Positions 1-12,300 of a stretch of DNA of 64,000 nucleotides are shown one piece after another (position 1 is the stretch's first letter; every line of letters starts with the position of its first letter). Location: contig JABAKD010000011.1 of the NCBI GenBank assembly GCA_012845835.1, forward strand, positions 312,501 through 376,500, written 5' to 3'. The notes under the pieces are model-generated. The model ran no database searches and was not told where the DNA came from. It worked only from the letters and a program-made list of their open reading frames with translations. The position numbers and the translations under genes were made by a program. This DNA is from Undaria pinnatifida. Its lineage: Eukaryota; Sar; Phaeophyceae; Laminariales; Alariaceae.

Positions 1-791
1 CCAATGCGTGTAGTTGACTAAAGCTACAAATGTCCAGGGCTTTCCCGGGTAGGATCATTTCTCGGTATACCAGTATGCCAGTCGAATCGGATCAGGGTGA
101 CCCGACCCGGACCGACCCGTGAGATTTGAAAATGTTCTGACCCGCCCCGCCCCGCCCCGACCCGTCCCGTCCCGTCCCGTGAGATTTGAACACCTCCTGA
201 CCCGACCCGACTCTAGCCCCGGTTTTGCTTTAAACCTCCTGATCCGACCCGCTGGCCGGGTCGTGACCTGTGAAAAGCCGGGTTTAATGTCCACCACCGC
301 GAGTTACTATCGAAAGCTACAGTGTGATTTCTATTACATGGACCATGGTGGCAGGACGGGCTCCAATACGAGTAGTGCTGATGTTTCTGCCTGAGTCGTC
401 GCACGCGGATGTTGAAAGCTGCTGTGCTGCTGTAATTTGCCAGGTACAAAGGGTTGAATTCTGCTGTGTGTACAACGCAGCAGCGCGGAGAGGTACTGTG
501 TAAGTTGCAATATTCTTGCTGAAAGCTACTGTGTATACCCGTACCAAACGCAAGACAGAGTTGAAAGCTTCGTAACGCCCTTAACACAGGGTTGAAAACT
601 GCGATTTCGTTGAAAAATGCGGTATCATAGGTACAGCGCATTGTTGAAAGCTACTCGTACGTTTATACAAAGCGGTGTTGAAATCTACTCTGTGCGGATA
701 CAAGAACATAATGTTAAAAGGCTATCTGCAGGCACTAGAAGTAACTGCACATTTCCCATTTTCTATTTCCTTTTTGGATATTTTGAGCCAG
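1..791. repeat. Upstream region with two degenerate repeat tracts
   Basis: Positions 85-260 are a GACCCG/GTCCCG-rich tract with two copies of a unit starting CCCGTGAGATTTGAA, about 60 bases apart (117 and 177). Positions 405-700 carry at least eight spaced copies of the motif GTTGAAAGCT with variations. No convincing coding exon is seen apart from the possible in-frame ATG at 711. Confidence 0.6.
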
Positions 792-1084
792 GGCGACGGT
801 GTGACGACGAGCGATACCATCAACAGCTGGGGGGGCTCCTCGGACAAGTCGGAGGTGGATAGCCACAGCAACTCCTTGAAGGGACTGCCGGGTGGGCTAG
901 TGTCAGACGGCCACCAGCCTCTTCCAACTTCCAAGACTCCTGAGGAAGGCTGGAGCGGCGGGGGGGGGGCGGGGGGCGCTCCCAAGGGCGCGGCGCGAGT
1001 GAAGGAGAAGGAGAAGGAGCGGCGGGATATGCTGTTCGTGTCGGGCATGATGGGTGTCAAGCGGCGCAGCTTGGGTACGCTCAG
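792..1084 (+). CDS. PDZ/RING gene, exon 1 (first visible)
   Basis: The exon follows a pyrimidine-rich tract ending in CAG at 791 and opens in phase 0 with residues GDGVTTSD. It ends in phase 2 at the donor gtgctgg (1085), which is the only donor here whose phase fits exon 2; the closer gtacgc at 1075 is phase 1 and would break the frame. The product is Ser/Gly-rich and then basic (VKEKEKERR, KRR). If the CAG is not used, the frame is open upstream to an ATG at 711, so this could be the first exon. Confidence 0.65.
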
Positions 1085-4054
1085 GTGCTGGTTGTTGAAG
1101 TGGTTCTTACGAAGTGGTCGCCGCGTCCCAGAGGTTTACCTGCCAGATCTTATTGCTCGGGGACCAAAGAAGATTTGTTTTGGTCCATTTTCAAGAAGTA
1201 GGTTGATTTTTTCAACTCTTTGGACATTTTCTAAGCAGCTGTTTGATGACCACACAAGCTCTCTGCTCCCGGTTGAAACCCTAATCCCGCCCGGGAAACA
1301 ATGGGTTTCCAAAGCCCATCTTCCTGTCATTTTTTTTTTTCGTTTCCCGTTTGTTTTTTGTGTTGCCTTACATGCAACATCCCAACACCCCAGCCCCCCA
1401 GGTTTGATCGTTTCTCGTCACCTTTGGTGTTGATCGTTTCGCGCTTACTTATTGCGACAACCTAGCCTCCCATATTTTCGGTGGTTTCTCGTTTGCTTTT
1501 TCAATGTTGGCGCCGGTTTCTTTCTCCGTTTCTGGTTACTTTTTTGTGTTAACTTACAACGACCCCGCCTTCCGTAATTTTGTTTGTTTTCCGTTTGTGC
1601 GTGTTTCTGTCCCTCGTGCTAGGTCTCGGCGCGAGGAGAAGGTCCGGGCGGGATCGGCGGTGGTGATGGACCTGCCGTCGTCCGCAGTGGAAGACCCGAG
1701 CCCTTTCGTACCCCCTAGCCAGTACGAGGTAAGCGTTTGCTGTGATAGCGAGGGGGGAGCTGATTGTGGTGGTGTCGGCGAAGGTGACTGGGATGGCGAT
1801 AGTCGTTGATGGTGATGACGATGATGATGGAGATGTGAGCAGCGGCGGCGGGTGGATGATAGAGGTTGTTTTGGTGGTGGTAGAGGTTGTTTTGGTGGTG
1901 GTGATGGTGACGGTGATTGGGATGGTGATGGTGATGGTGATGATGATGGCGATGATGATGGTGATGGTGGTGGCGAGGGTGATTGGGATGTGGTCATGGT
2001 ATGGTCAACGGTGATGGCGATGGTATGGCGAAGGTGATGGCGAAGATGATGGTGAAGTCGATATGGTTGATGGTGATCGTGATAATAGTTGATAGTGATG
2101 GTGTGGTGACAACCACAGGCAGTGATGGTGGGTGGTGGTGGTGAGAGTGATGCAGATGATGCAGATGGTGCTGGTGCTGGCGTTCTCTGTCCGCAGCCTC
2201 GAGAGCTACCCGACAATGTCTAATGACGATATCTAGTGATGATGTCTAGTGACGGTTTCCAATGACGATGTCTAATGCCGATGTCTAGTGACGATGTCTA
2301 ATGACGATGTCTAATGACGATAGCTAATGACGATGTCTATTGGCGATGGTTTAAAGTTGGTACGGTCGGCAAGCGTCGAAAAAATGTGTTGCTACTATTA
2401 ATACCGGGTTGGCATGACGGGCGCTTGCTAATATACGAAGTATACGTACTACCGGTAGCAGTTTCGACCGGTGCTCGTTTTGTGGTGACGGACCGTAATT
2501 CGACAACCATAATTCGACAGTTTAGTTGCTGCTCCGCCAATACATCCCCTCTGGCATCATTCTCTGACAGCTACACCAATCTCGCCCATCCGTCATCCTT
2601 TTGCGGTCGACCCCTGGACAGGTCCGACTGAATGTCTCGAGGGGTCTCGGACTGTCCCTGCAGATCACGGGGAACGATGTCCGCGTGAAAGGGTTTTCCA
2701 CAGTGCAGGGAGGCGAGATTGGGCCTGCGCAGGCGTGCGGAGCTATCCAGGCAAGTATTTGCATTGGGGGTGGACAGGTTGACTCCAGGTTATGAGCGTG
2801 GGGGCGGTGTACGCAAGAGCAACAGAGCATATTTGGCATGGATGAAACGAAGGAGAAGTGCGGTTTTACCATGGTTTGATCCTGCAGCGTACGATCGCGT
2901 ATGCTGCGCCCGTATCGTGCAACGCCTTGCATCGGTGTCCGACATGATGAAGATAGTAGATGGGACGGAAAAAAAACAACAATAACGACATGCCCGCCAA
3001 GTCCGCCCCAACCCGCCCCCCCGCCCGCCGTTGGGTGCTACAGGTGGGTGACGCCCTTGTCCGTGTAAATCACGAGGTTCTCACCCTCCTTAACCACGAC
3101 AAGGTAGTCGGCGTCCTGAGAGGCCTGCTCAACACCAGCGGTAGCCAAGTGCTCCTCCTCAGGTTCGAGCTGGGGGAAGACTCCCGGAGACAGCAGCAGC
3201 AGCAGCAGCAGCAGCCTGCGATACCCGCACCTATCTACACCCCCAAAGGTTCACGGGACCCTCCCCTTGGGCCTTCTCCTTCATCGGAGCCGCGCTCTCT
3301 GGTGGGCGGGATGGGTGGAGGAGGTGGGGCGCTTGGGGAGGGTGACCTAGACGATCAAGAGTTCCGAGCGGAGTCTTGGCACGGGTCGAGGAGGGTCGCA
3401 GTTGAGGGGGAGGGGGGGGGGAGAAGGGAGACGGCCCGATCGGAGTCGCCACCCCATTTTTCCGGACCAGCGGCAGCAGAAGCAGCAGCAGCACGTGTAA
3501 CAACAGCAACGGCCGGAACATCAGCAGCGGCTGGAACAACGGCGGCAGCTGTTGCCGCGGTGGCTGTGACAGCAGCGGCGGCGTCAGCAGCAGCGGCAGC
3601 GGCAGTGGCGGCAGTGGCTGATGTTAGCCGACGGGGGGAAGAAATGGGGAGTTTTCGAACGCACTCGCACACTTCGGGCGAAGAGAACGACGGCGCGACG
3701 AAGAAACTGAGGGTGGGTGGCGCACGCCCCGCGGAGACTGGTCCGGGCGTTTCCACTGGGAAATTTTCGGTGGGGGGGGCGGGGGTAGGGGTTGAAGTGG
3801 GGACCGGGATGTATGCTGTGCAACCGTTCCCCGGGCTGAGGGGGGCGTGGGCCGCGGTTGAGGGAGGCGGGGGGGCGCGGAGGCGGAGCGCGCAAATGGG
3901 AGAGCTGTGGGGCGAACAGGAGACGGCATGTGGCAGTGGCAGCAGGCATGTTTACCTCGGTGATATGGGGCACGACAGAGCAAAGAGAACGTTGGCCTCG
4001 ATCGCGCAAGATGTACAGGTGCGTGGTGGCCGTCGGGGTGGTTTTAGTTGTAAG

Positions 4055-4110
<56 letters not shown>

Positions 4111-6026
4111 GATTGTCGCAGCTGTAACCTTTCTAGAAATGTTGGGAATCTAGAAACGCGGCGTTCTTCTGGTCCGCGCACAATACGCGTGTGCCAATAT
4201 TTTCGCTCTCTAGCCGCAATTTGCGTTTGAATCGCTTGATCCCTGTAAAAGCGGCGTTAAAAGCGGCCTTGAACACGGCCTGGTATCGTGTGTACGGGTA
4301 TGTACTTACGTGTACTCGTTTAATTCATTCGGTCACCTTTTCTAAAAATTCAGTTTTTTTCTGGTTTTCATCTGATTCTTCACCATTTCGATGTTTTTAG
4401 TGATATGATTATGATACATTAAATGCTGCGTACCAGGTATTATATGTCGGTCCCTCTATAATGCCTAAGTAGTAGTGCCGGTTGCCTGGCGCATCTGCGT
4501 CCGTCTGTAAAATCGCTCGGCACTAATGGGAGCAACCAGTCGTGGCAGTAATTGGAGTAGTGCCAATTGCCATCATGATGGAGGTATTTCCTGTGGGTAT
4601 CTACTTGCCTGCCAGTAGCTACAGCGAATAATGCTGTACCGCTGTACCGTACCGGTGTACCGTACGAGTGTACCGTGGTGTAGTGGTCCCCCTATGGTGC
4701 CGGTTGAGTAGTGCCGGTCGCCCGATAAAGTGCTTGTATACAGTTTGCTGGAGACAACCAGTACGGTAGTGGCAGTATGCAGAATAGGGCCGGTAACGGT
4801 CTTAGACCGGGAGGCTGTCACATGCCGTAGCAAGACGCACTACGACAATTCGACGACGGCTGCTACTGGTGTATCTGTAGCGAGATAGATAAGAATACAC
4901 GTAGCTGTACCATTAAATCGAGCGAGACCGCACGGGGATATCTCCCGATGGCAGGATCGACCAAAAGCAACGCTGCAGCCTTCTTCTGCCCGTCGGAACG
5001 CACGAGCGCAATATTGTTTGCGTCCTATTGTATGCATTTTTATGGATAGCGTCTGCTCGTTTGATTAGTCTTTGGAAGTGCTTGGGACCGAGGGTGATCG
5101 TAGTTACACGGATACCAGGTATGCAACAAGGCGTAGAAATAGTGAGGTTGGTTTCAAGGGCCTTAGTTACTGTTTGAGCAACCCTGACTTTGGTGTCTAC
5201 ATTTACGTTTTTTTCCAAGCGTTCTTATAGTGTCGAAGGGAAAACACATGAAGGCCCCCGTAGAGTACGTGTTGACAAATGTGAACATCGCACTTTTATA
5301 CCTGGTATACCCTTTCCCACGCCGGCGTCAGCCGTCAGCCTTGTTACGCTCGTATACACGTTTAATGTACTGGGTATACTTTCAGGGCTAATTTATTATC
5401 ATGACCAAACAACACATTCGCTTCGACCGTCTCTTGCGTTACCCGATGGTCTTGGAGTCGCGTTAACTCAGCGTTGCGAGTCAGCGTAGAAGCCTTGTGT
5501 GAATACCAGTAGTAATACCAGGCAATCGTGAAGGTCGTCGTCATAATCGTGATCGTTGCCGTTGCTGTTGTCACCGTGATTGCTGTAGTTGTTGTCATCG
5601 TGGCCGTTATGGTGATGGTGATTGTCGTCGTGATCGTTGTAGTTGTAGTCGTCGTGGCCGCTTTTGTTGGGGTTGCTGTCGTTGTCGCTGTCGTCGTCGT
5701 TGCAATTGTAGTAATCAGATCTCTGCCGGTGTCACCGGCGTAACCGGGATCGCTGTCGCTGTCGCTGTCGTTGTCGATGCTGTTGTCATTGCCTTCATCG
5801 TTTTCTAGCTGTGGTATAAATGACCGTTGCCGTTGCCGTCGTGGTTGTAGTTGTAATTGTTGTCGTTGTCGTCATCGTGGTCGTTGTAGCTGTGGTTACC
5901 GTGATCGTTGTCGTTGTAGGCATTGTGATCGTTGTTGCTGTACTCGTTGTAGCCTTGGTGGTTGTGGTTGTCGCCATCGTCGTCGTTGTAGTAGTTGTCG
6001 TTGTAGTCACTGTGATGGTTGTTGTT

Positions 6027-6087
<61 letters not shown>

Positions 6088-6095
6088 TTGTTGTT

Positions 6096-6141
<46 letters not shown>

Positions 6142-6321
6142 CCGTTGTCGTTGTAGTGGTCGTTGCCGTTGTAGTGGTCGTTGCCGTTGTTATTGTAGTC
6201 GTCAAGATCGCTGTCGATGTCGTTGCCGTCATCGTTATCGTTGTAGCTGTAGTCATCGTGATCGTTGTCGTTGTTGGAATAGTCGTTGTCGTTGTCGTTG
6301 TCGTTGTCATTGTCGTTGTCT

Positions 6322-6357
<36 letters not shown>

Positions 6358-9300
6358 TTGTTGTTGTTGTTGTTATTGTCGTTGTCGTTGTCGTTGTAGT
6401 GGTCGTTGCCGTTGTTATTGTAGTCGTCAAGATCGCTGTGCTGTCATCGTTATCGTTGTAGCTGTAGTCATCTTGATCGTTGCCGTCGGCGTTGAAGTTG
6501 CAGTCATCGTGATCGTTGTCGTTGTGGGAATAGTCGTGGTCGTTGTCGTTGTCGTTGTTGGAGTAGTCGTGGTCGTTGTCGTTGTCGTCATCGTTGTCCT
6601 TGCCGTCAGTGCCGTTGCAGGCGTAGACATCGTGGTCGTTGCCTTTGTAGCCTTTGTGGTCGTTGTACTTGTTGTCAATTGGTGGTCGTTGGAGTTGTAG
6701 TCGTCGTGGTACGTTGTCGTCATCGTTGTCGATGGCGTTGTCGTTGTGTTTGTCGTTGTCGTTGTGTTTGTCGTTGTTGTTGTGTTGGTCGTTGTCGTTG
6801 TCGTCATTATGGCGGTTGTAGGTGTCATTGTCGTCGTAATGGCCGTTGTTGGTGTCATGGTCATCGTCATCGTAGTCATGATTGTAGTTGTAGTCATCAT
6901 AACCAGTGTGGTTGTAGTCATCGTGATGATTGCGGTTTTGATTGAGTCATCGTGGTCGTTGTAGGTATAGCCATCGTGGTTGCTGCAGGTGTAGCCGGTT
7001 GTGATCGTTGTAGTATAGTTGTATTCGTCATGGTCCCTGTCGTTGTCGTTGTCGTCACCACCGTCATCGTCGTTGTAGGCGTAGTTATCGTGATCGGTGT
7101 TGTTGCTGTTGGTGGTGGCGGTGGTATTGCAGTTGTCGTTGTGGTTGTAGTAATTGGTAGGTTTGTAAACATGAGAAACAAAGTATAGGACAAAACGAGG
7201 ATGTTTATTTTATAGTGAGTATGAGGCAAGTCCGTCTCGGAGATATGTATCGGATAGCATTGAGAAACGAGCACCTCACGACCAGCGTCGTGTGGAACTC
7301 GTCGCGTGCAGGTTAGCAAGTGCACGCCGAACGCAAGCGAGTTACGGTTCTTGCTGATAACGTGAGCATATGTGATAAGAGTCGTTGGATTGCTGTCGGG
7401 TTTAGCGTTCGTGATGGTTGTTGTTTTTGCTGTCGTTGTCGTTGTCGTTGTCGTTGTAGCTTCACTCGTCGTGATCGTTGTCGTTGTTGTCGTAGTCGTT
7501 GCAGTTATACTCATCGTGGTTGTTGTAGTTGTAGTCATCGTGGTTGTTGTAGTTGTAGTCATCGTGGTCACTGTTGTTGTAGTCGTCGTGGGTATTTTTG
7601 GAATTCGTTATCATTTTGCCAGTATTTTTGGAATTCTCGTTATTTTTTTTCAGTGGCACAAGAGTTGAGCGAAAATATACGGAGCTTATTAGGTCAAAGC
7701 CTGCATCGTGGCCGTTGCCGTTTCTAGTCGTCGCTGTACATATTGTGGGGAACGAGGGAAAGAAAGCCGCCCAACTCGGCCTGTTACCGCGTACAGCAGT
7801 TGCTGTAGCTCGTGACTATAGTCCGTCTACGGCTTCACCCACACTTGGGAATGGACTACGTGGATCCAGAATGAGATGCGTTTTCATGGGGCTATTTTGT
7901 TGGCTGCATTGACGGTTAGTTGGGAGTTGGGAGGCGAAAATAAAGGCCAATCGGCTAACTGTGGTGTATCTGGATATGAAACACAGTAGTGTGGGCCACA
8001 AACACCCCAGTCAGATGCAATCAATCAAACCCAAAAGTCCGCAAACTACCGCAAGGAACGGGTTTCAATGTGCCTACGAAGCCAACGAGTGCCACTCCTT
8101 CCCTAGGCCACACCAACCCACATCCTCGAGCCCCCCCCCCTCCCTCCCCCTCCCTCCCTTCGATGAAAACCCTAACACCTCAGGGGCTCTACCGAATCAG
8201 CGACTACGCCGAGGAGTCCCGCTTCTTCCACGGCCGAGCCAGGCGCGGCCTCGCAGACCCCTCGCTCCCAACCACCGCCACCCCACATCCCACTCCCCCC
8301 CCCCCGCCGGGATCAACCCTCCCTCTCTCCTTACCGGGGTTGCGCCTCCCTCTCTCCGCACGGCCCGGCTTGCTATCGGCCCTGGGCGAAGAGCCGCCTC
8401 CGGTGCCGCGGGACATATATCGCGGCCGCCGCCGCCGCCGCCCGCGCCGGAGACGGTCGGCGCCTAATTCCCTAGCTGCGGCTGGAGCAGGGGGTGGGGT
8501 CGGGGGTGGAGGCGGGGGCGGCGAAAAGGAGGCGGCGATCGATCTACCTGCTTGTCGGGAGGTGGTGGCGCGGGAACTTGAGCGGCTGGAGGGGGACCTT
8601 GAGCGGCGAGCTGCCAGGCTCGCCAGACGGCGGCGACGGTGAGGGTCGTGCTCGTTGTTTACCTGCTGCTGGCGTCGTGAGATAGGACGGGGCGGGGTCG
8701 AGTGGGGTAGGGGCGGCCGTGGTAAAGTGGGGCTTGTCTCGTAGGCAGCCGTAAATTTGTTCGCGCGTGAGACGGAGTAACGCCACTATTTAATGCAATG
8801 CCATCGTCAGTAAGTAGAGTATTTCATTAAAATACCAACGCCATTGATTGAAATCACCACCACCTCCCACCGCCATGCGTCGCATCTTCTGCTGGCGTCC
8901 AGGTCTAGCGTGCACACCTTGGTGGTGAGAACGCTGTGTCACTAGTAAATATCGCCGTCGCCATCAATATATAGCATAATCGCCTCTATTAAATCAAGTA
9001 CTATTACCATTATTAAGCACAACTCTTTAGTAAAAAGCCGCCATTATTGCGTGTAACGACATCACCACCGCTGCCACCCCCCATGCTTCTGCTACCGCCG
9101 GTCAGGTCAAGCGTACGCAGCGTAGTGGTGAGAATACTGAAGAAGCCTCATCGTGCGGGAGGCGCCTTGTTCGACCCGACTCCCTCCTCCATCGCCCCCA
9201 TCCATCTCAACCGCGAACAGAAACCCTCGGGCCAGAAAAGCTTTAGCCCCCACCGTCCCACTACAAGACGATCCTCGAGAAGCGCCGCCGCTAGCGCCGG

Positions 9301-12300
9301 GGCTAACGGCTGGGGGAGGGGGGGAAGGGGAGACGCGGCGATCGACGGAGCCCTAGAACTTAGCGATTTTAGCGATATTTTTACAGACAGCGAGGGCGAC
9401 ACATCGGCTACTGTACCAACGCAGGCGTCGCAAAGACAGGGTCGCCCGCTGGGGAACCTCGCAGAAGATAGTAGCCGCAGGGTATTGGGCAGAGAGGAGG
9501 GGGGGGCGGGGGGGGGCGGAGATGACGAGCGGGGTGAGGTGTTGCAGCCCGAGGAGGGGGGGGGGTCGTGTGACATATTTTTGGAGGCGGTTTCGACGGG
9601 GGGGATGGAGCAGGAACTGCTGGGCACGCTTGCTGTTGAGGTGGGTGGGGGACAACAGGCTGCTGCTTCGTCGCGTTCAGTTTTTAGGTGGTGTAGCGTT
9701 ACTCTGACCCGGGCCGTAATGCCATAGAAGTCCCCAAGGGAGACGCAGGGTTGTCGGTGTTGGGGAAGCGTTCTCCTCACGGTTCACGGTGTCTCATTCA
9801 TCTCTCCTTTGGCTCGCTGCTTAGACTTACCGAGTATGACAATATCACACTCTTGCTTTATGTTAAATTAGGAAACGAGTACGGGGAAATGACCTGGTTG
9901 AGGGCCCCCGTCAGTTAAAAAATATTGGGCCCAACAGGTAGTGCTGCCTTATCATAGCATGCTTCTACTGTAACACCACAGCGCTCAACACCAGCAGTGC
10001 TTTCGTTCGGCGGACAGCCGTCTACAAAGTGCTCACGGATGACTTTCGACAGCACTCTCGATCTCGCAGCCAAGGTACAGTTTTCGGTTTTGTTAGAACC
10101 TCTGGGCCCTGACCTCCAATCCCAGACCCCCCCCCCCAACCAGGGTACCGTTTTTTTTGCTCTTTTTGTGGCGGTCACCAGGATGGTTATGGAGTTAGAT
10201 CATATTATGCGGGGTGGAGAACCCTAACTCCGCACAAGGAGAATGGTCGCGTCGCGTAGTGTGAATATGGTAAGGCACCCACGAGGCAGTTACAAAAAAA
10301 TACCCATTGCTGTTTCTGGATTGGCCACACCCGAAAACAAAGTATAACTCATCGGTGCTGTCATTCATAAGCGAAAAAGTAGGCCCAAGGTGCCGAAGTC
10401 TGTCTTACGAAGGATGCAGTTCACCCTTCATGCGACTCGCCGAACACCTCACGGCGCTTTGCGCTTGGTGCAAGCAATGTCTGACTCGTTGGTGAAAACC
10501 CGACGTGCTCCCTCCCGGCAAAGTAGGGATGCGAAGGTCTATGGTCATACGATTACGGCCATGCACAAACTGATTATACCCCCCCCTCCCCCGCCTTAAC
10601 TCGTTTGTAGACGTTTTTGGGACGAACTGCTTGGAATTTGTGTGGATTGCGTTATTCAGTAGTAATGCGAACGACGGGCGTTCTGGCCTGTTGCCTATCG
10701 CAGAGAATTCCGAGGGCTTGGCAACACCCCAACCCCATTCTCAGACGTGTCTACAGGGCAGGAACCCCCTCCGGTGGGCACTCACGTGCCGCCCGCCCGA
10801 GGACCTTTTTTGAATTCGTCGGGAGTGTCTGCGGGCTCTCCTGGCGTCAGTTACCCGCGCGGAAGGTGCCAGGCGGAAGGTGCCAGGCGGAAGGTGCCAG
10901 GCCGACTTATATCGGGGTTATTATTCGTGGTGTACGACGGGCCGATATATGTCTACCCTTGCTTATTCCCCGCCCTCCCGACCTTGCAGGTGCTCGGTGT
11001 AGACCCTCCCAGGCCCCTCCCCCCGGCCGCGTACGACCTGCACACCGCGCTAGAAACCGTACAACACTTCGCCACGCAGACCCTCGCGGGGGTGGTCCAA
11101 GCCGAGGCAACAGGCGGCTTCGACCCCGACTCGTACTCGGGCTCCCGTTCCCCCACGCGGGGCGCGGCTAGGGCTACGGCCGCGGCGAAGGAAGCACGGG
11201 AGGCGGCGGCGGCGGCGGGGTCGCGGGAGGGGTGGGATAAGCTTTGGCCTCCGAGGGAGCTGACGGCAGCGCTAGGGCTGGTGACGGCGAGGCAGATGGC
11301 GCACACCATGCGATGCGACGCGGAACCTTTGATCCAGGTGAGAGGGGCGTGTTGTGGTACAATCGGTTTTGGGACGATAGGGGTACCTCGTAGCGCTTAT
11401 GGGCCAAAATATTTCTAATGTTTCTGATATTTCTGATTTCTGATTTCGTTAGCTGAGGAAAGCACTCAATCTCAATATTGTAATAATCTATTTTGTGCTT
11501 CATGTTGATTTTCGTTGTATGGGTTTTCGCCAGGTTTATTTGTCGACGAGCGTTTTTTGAAAGTCGGTTTTGCGGTTGCTCTTCCTGGGTTTCCATTGGG
11601 TTGGAAATTGGAGGTTGGAGGATGTTTGCAGCCGTTAAAGGGCGTCTGAAGTGACTTGCCGCGACGTTTGTTGTTTTGTTTTTGTTTCGTTTTTCGACCG
11701 GCTCTGGATTGCGGCTCTGGATTGCGGCGTGCGGCTGTACCCGATTTTTTGTTTGCACAGGTATGGATGCGGTGTTTCACCCCGGTAGATGTCAAGCACC
11801 GGGGGAGGCTTTGGGGGGCGCTCGCTCCGTCTGCGCTTGACGGCCTCGACTTTGCGGCGGGAAGGTGGCATCGGCAGCTGGTGTGCGGCCTCGTGACGCT
11901 CTTCGCCCAGGTGACGAGAAATCGAAACGCTCGGTTTAACGAAAGCGAAACGCTTGGTTTGCATCGAAATGAGGTACTGAGATTAACGAAATCGCACGCT
12001 CAGTTTATGGAAATATACCGCTCGGGCTTAACTGCGCGAAGCGCCGCGAAACGTTCGGTTGTTAGGAAGCGAAGCTAAATGTTTCGGTTGAACGAAAGCG
12101 AAATGCACGGTTTGTATGGAAAATGAAACGCTTGGAACGTCCAGTGAGAGCGTGCAGCAGCATGTACATGTAACTAATATATTTATATATCTATATAGGA
12201 ATACATGTAGCATACGTATATATATGTGTGTATGTATGTATGTATGTATGTATGTATGTATGTATGTATGTATGTATGTATGTATGTATGTATGTATGTA

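Larger units (their letters stand above)
4019..8183. other. Intron 5: satellite-filled, no gene
   Basis: It holds a GTTGTC tract just after the donor (about 4054-4112), the M1 copies, an unassigned stretch at 4850-5520, the long GTTGTC-type satellite (5523-7165), a second block (7425-7590), and 7600-8180 with nothing recognised beyond a C-rich tract before the acceptor. Confidence 0.7.

Noticed and set aside
1075-1080. Donor gtacgc as the end of exon 1
   Set aside because: It gives phase 1, which no acceptor at exon 2 can meet; gtgctgg at 1085 gives the needed phase 2.
1554-2216. A 220-codon minus-strand frame opposite exons 2-3
   Set aside because: His/Pro/Ser-rich antisense of a GATGGT satellite; the plus strand has matching splice sites and phases.
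5771-6921. Long open frames (Cys/Arg-, Val- and Thr-rich) on both strands
   Set aside because: They are translations of a GTTGTC satellite whose period is a multiple of three; all frames stay open by default.
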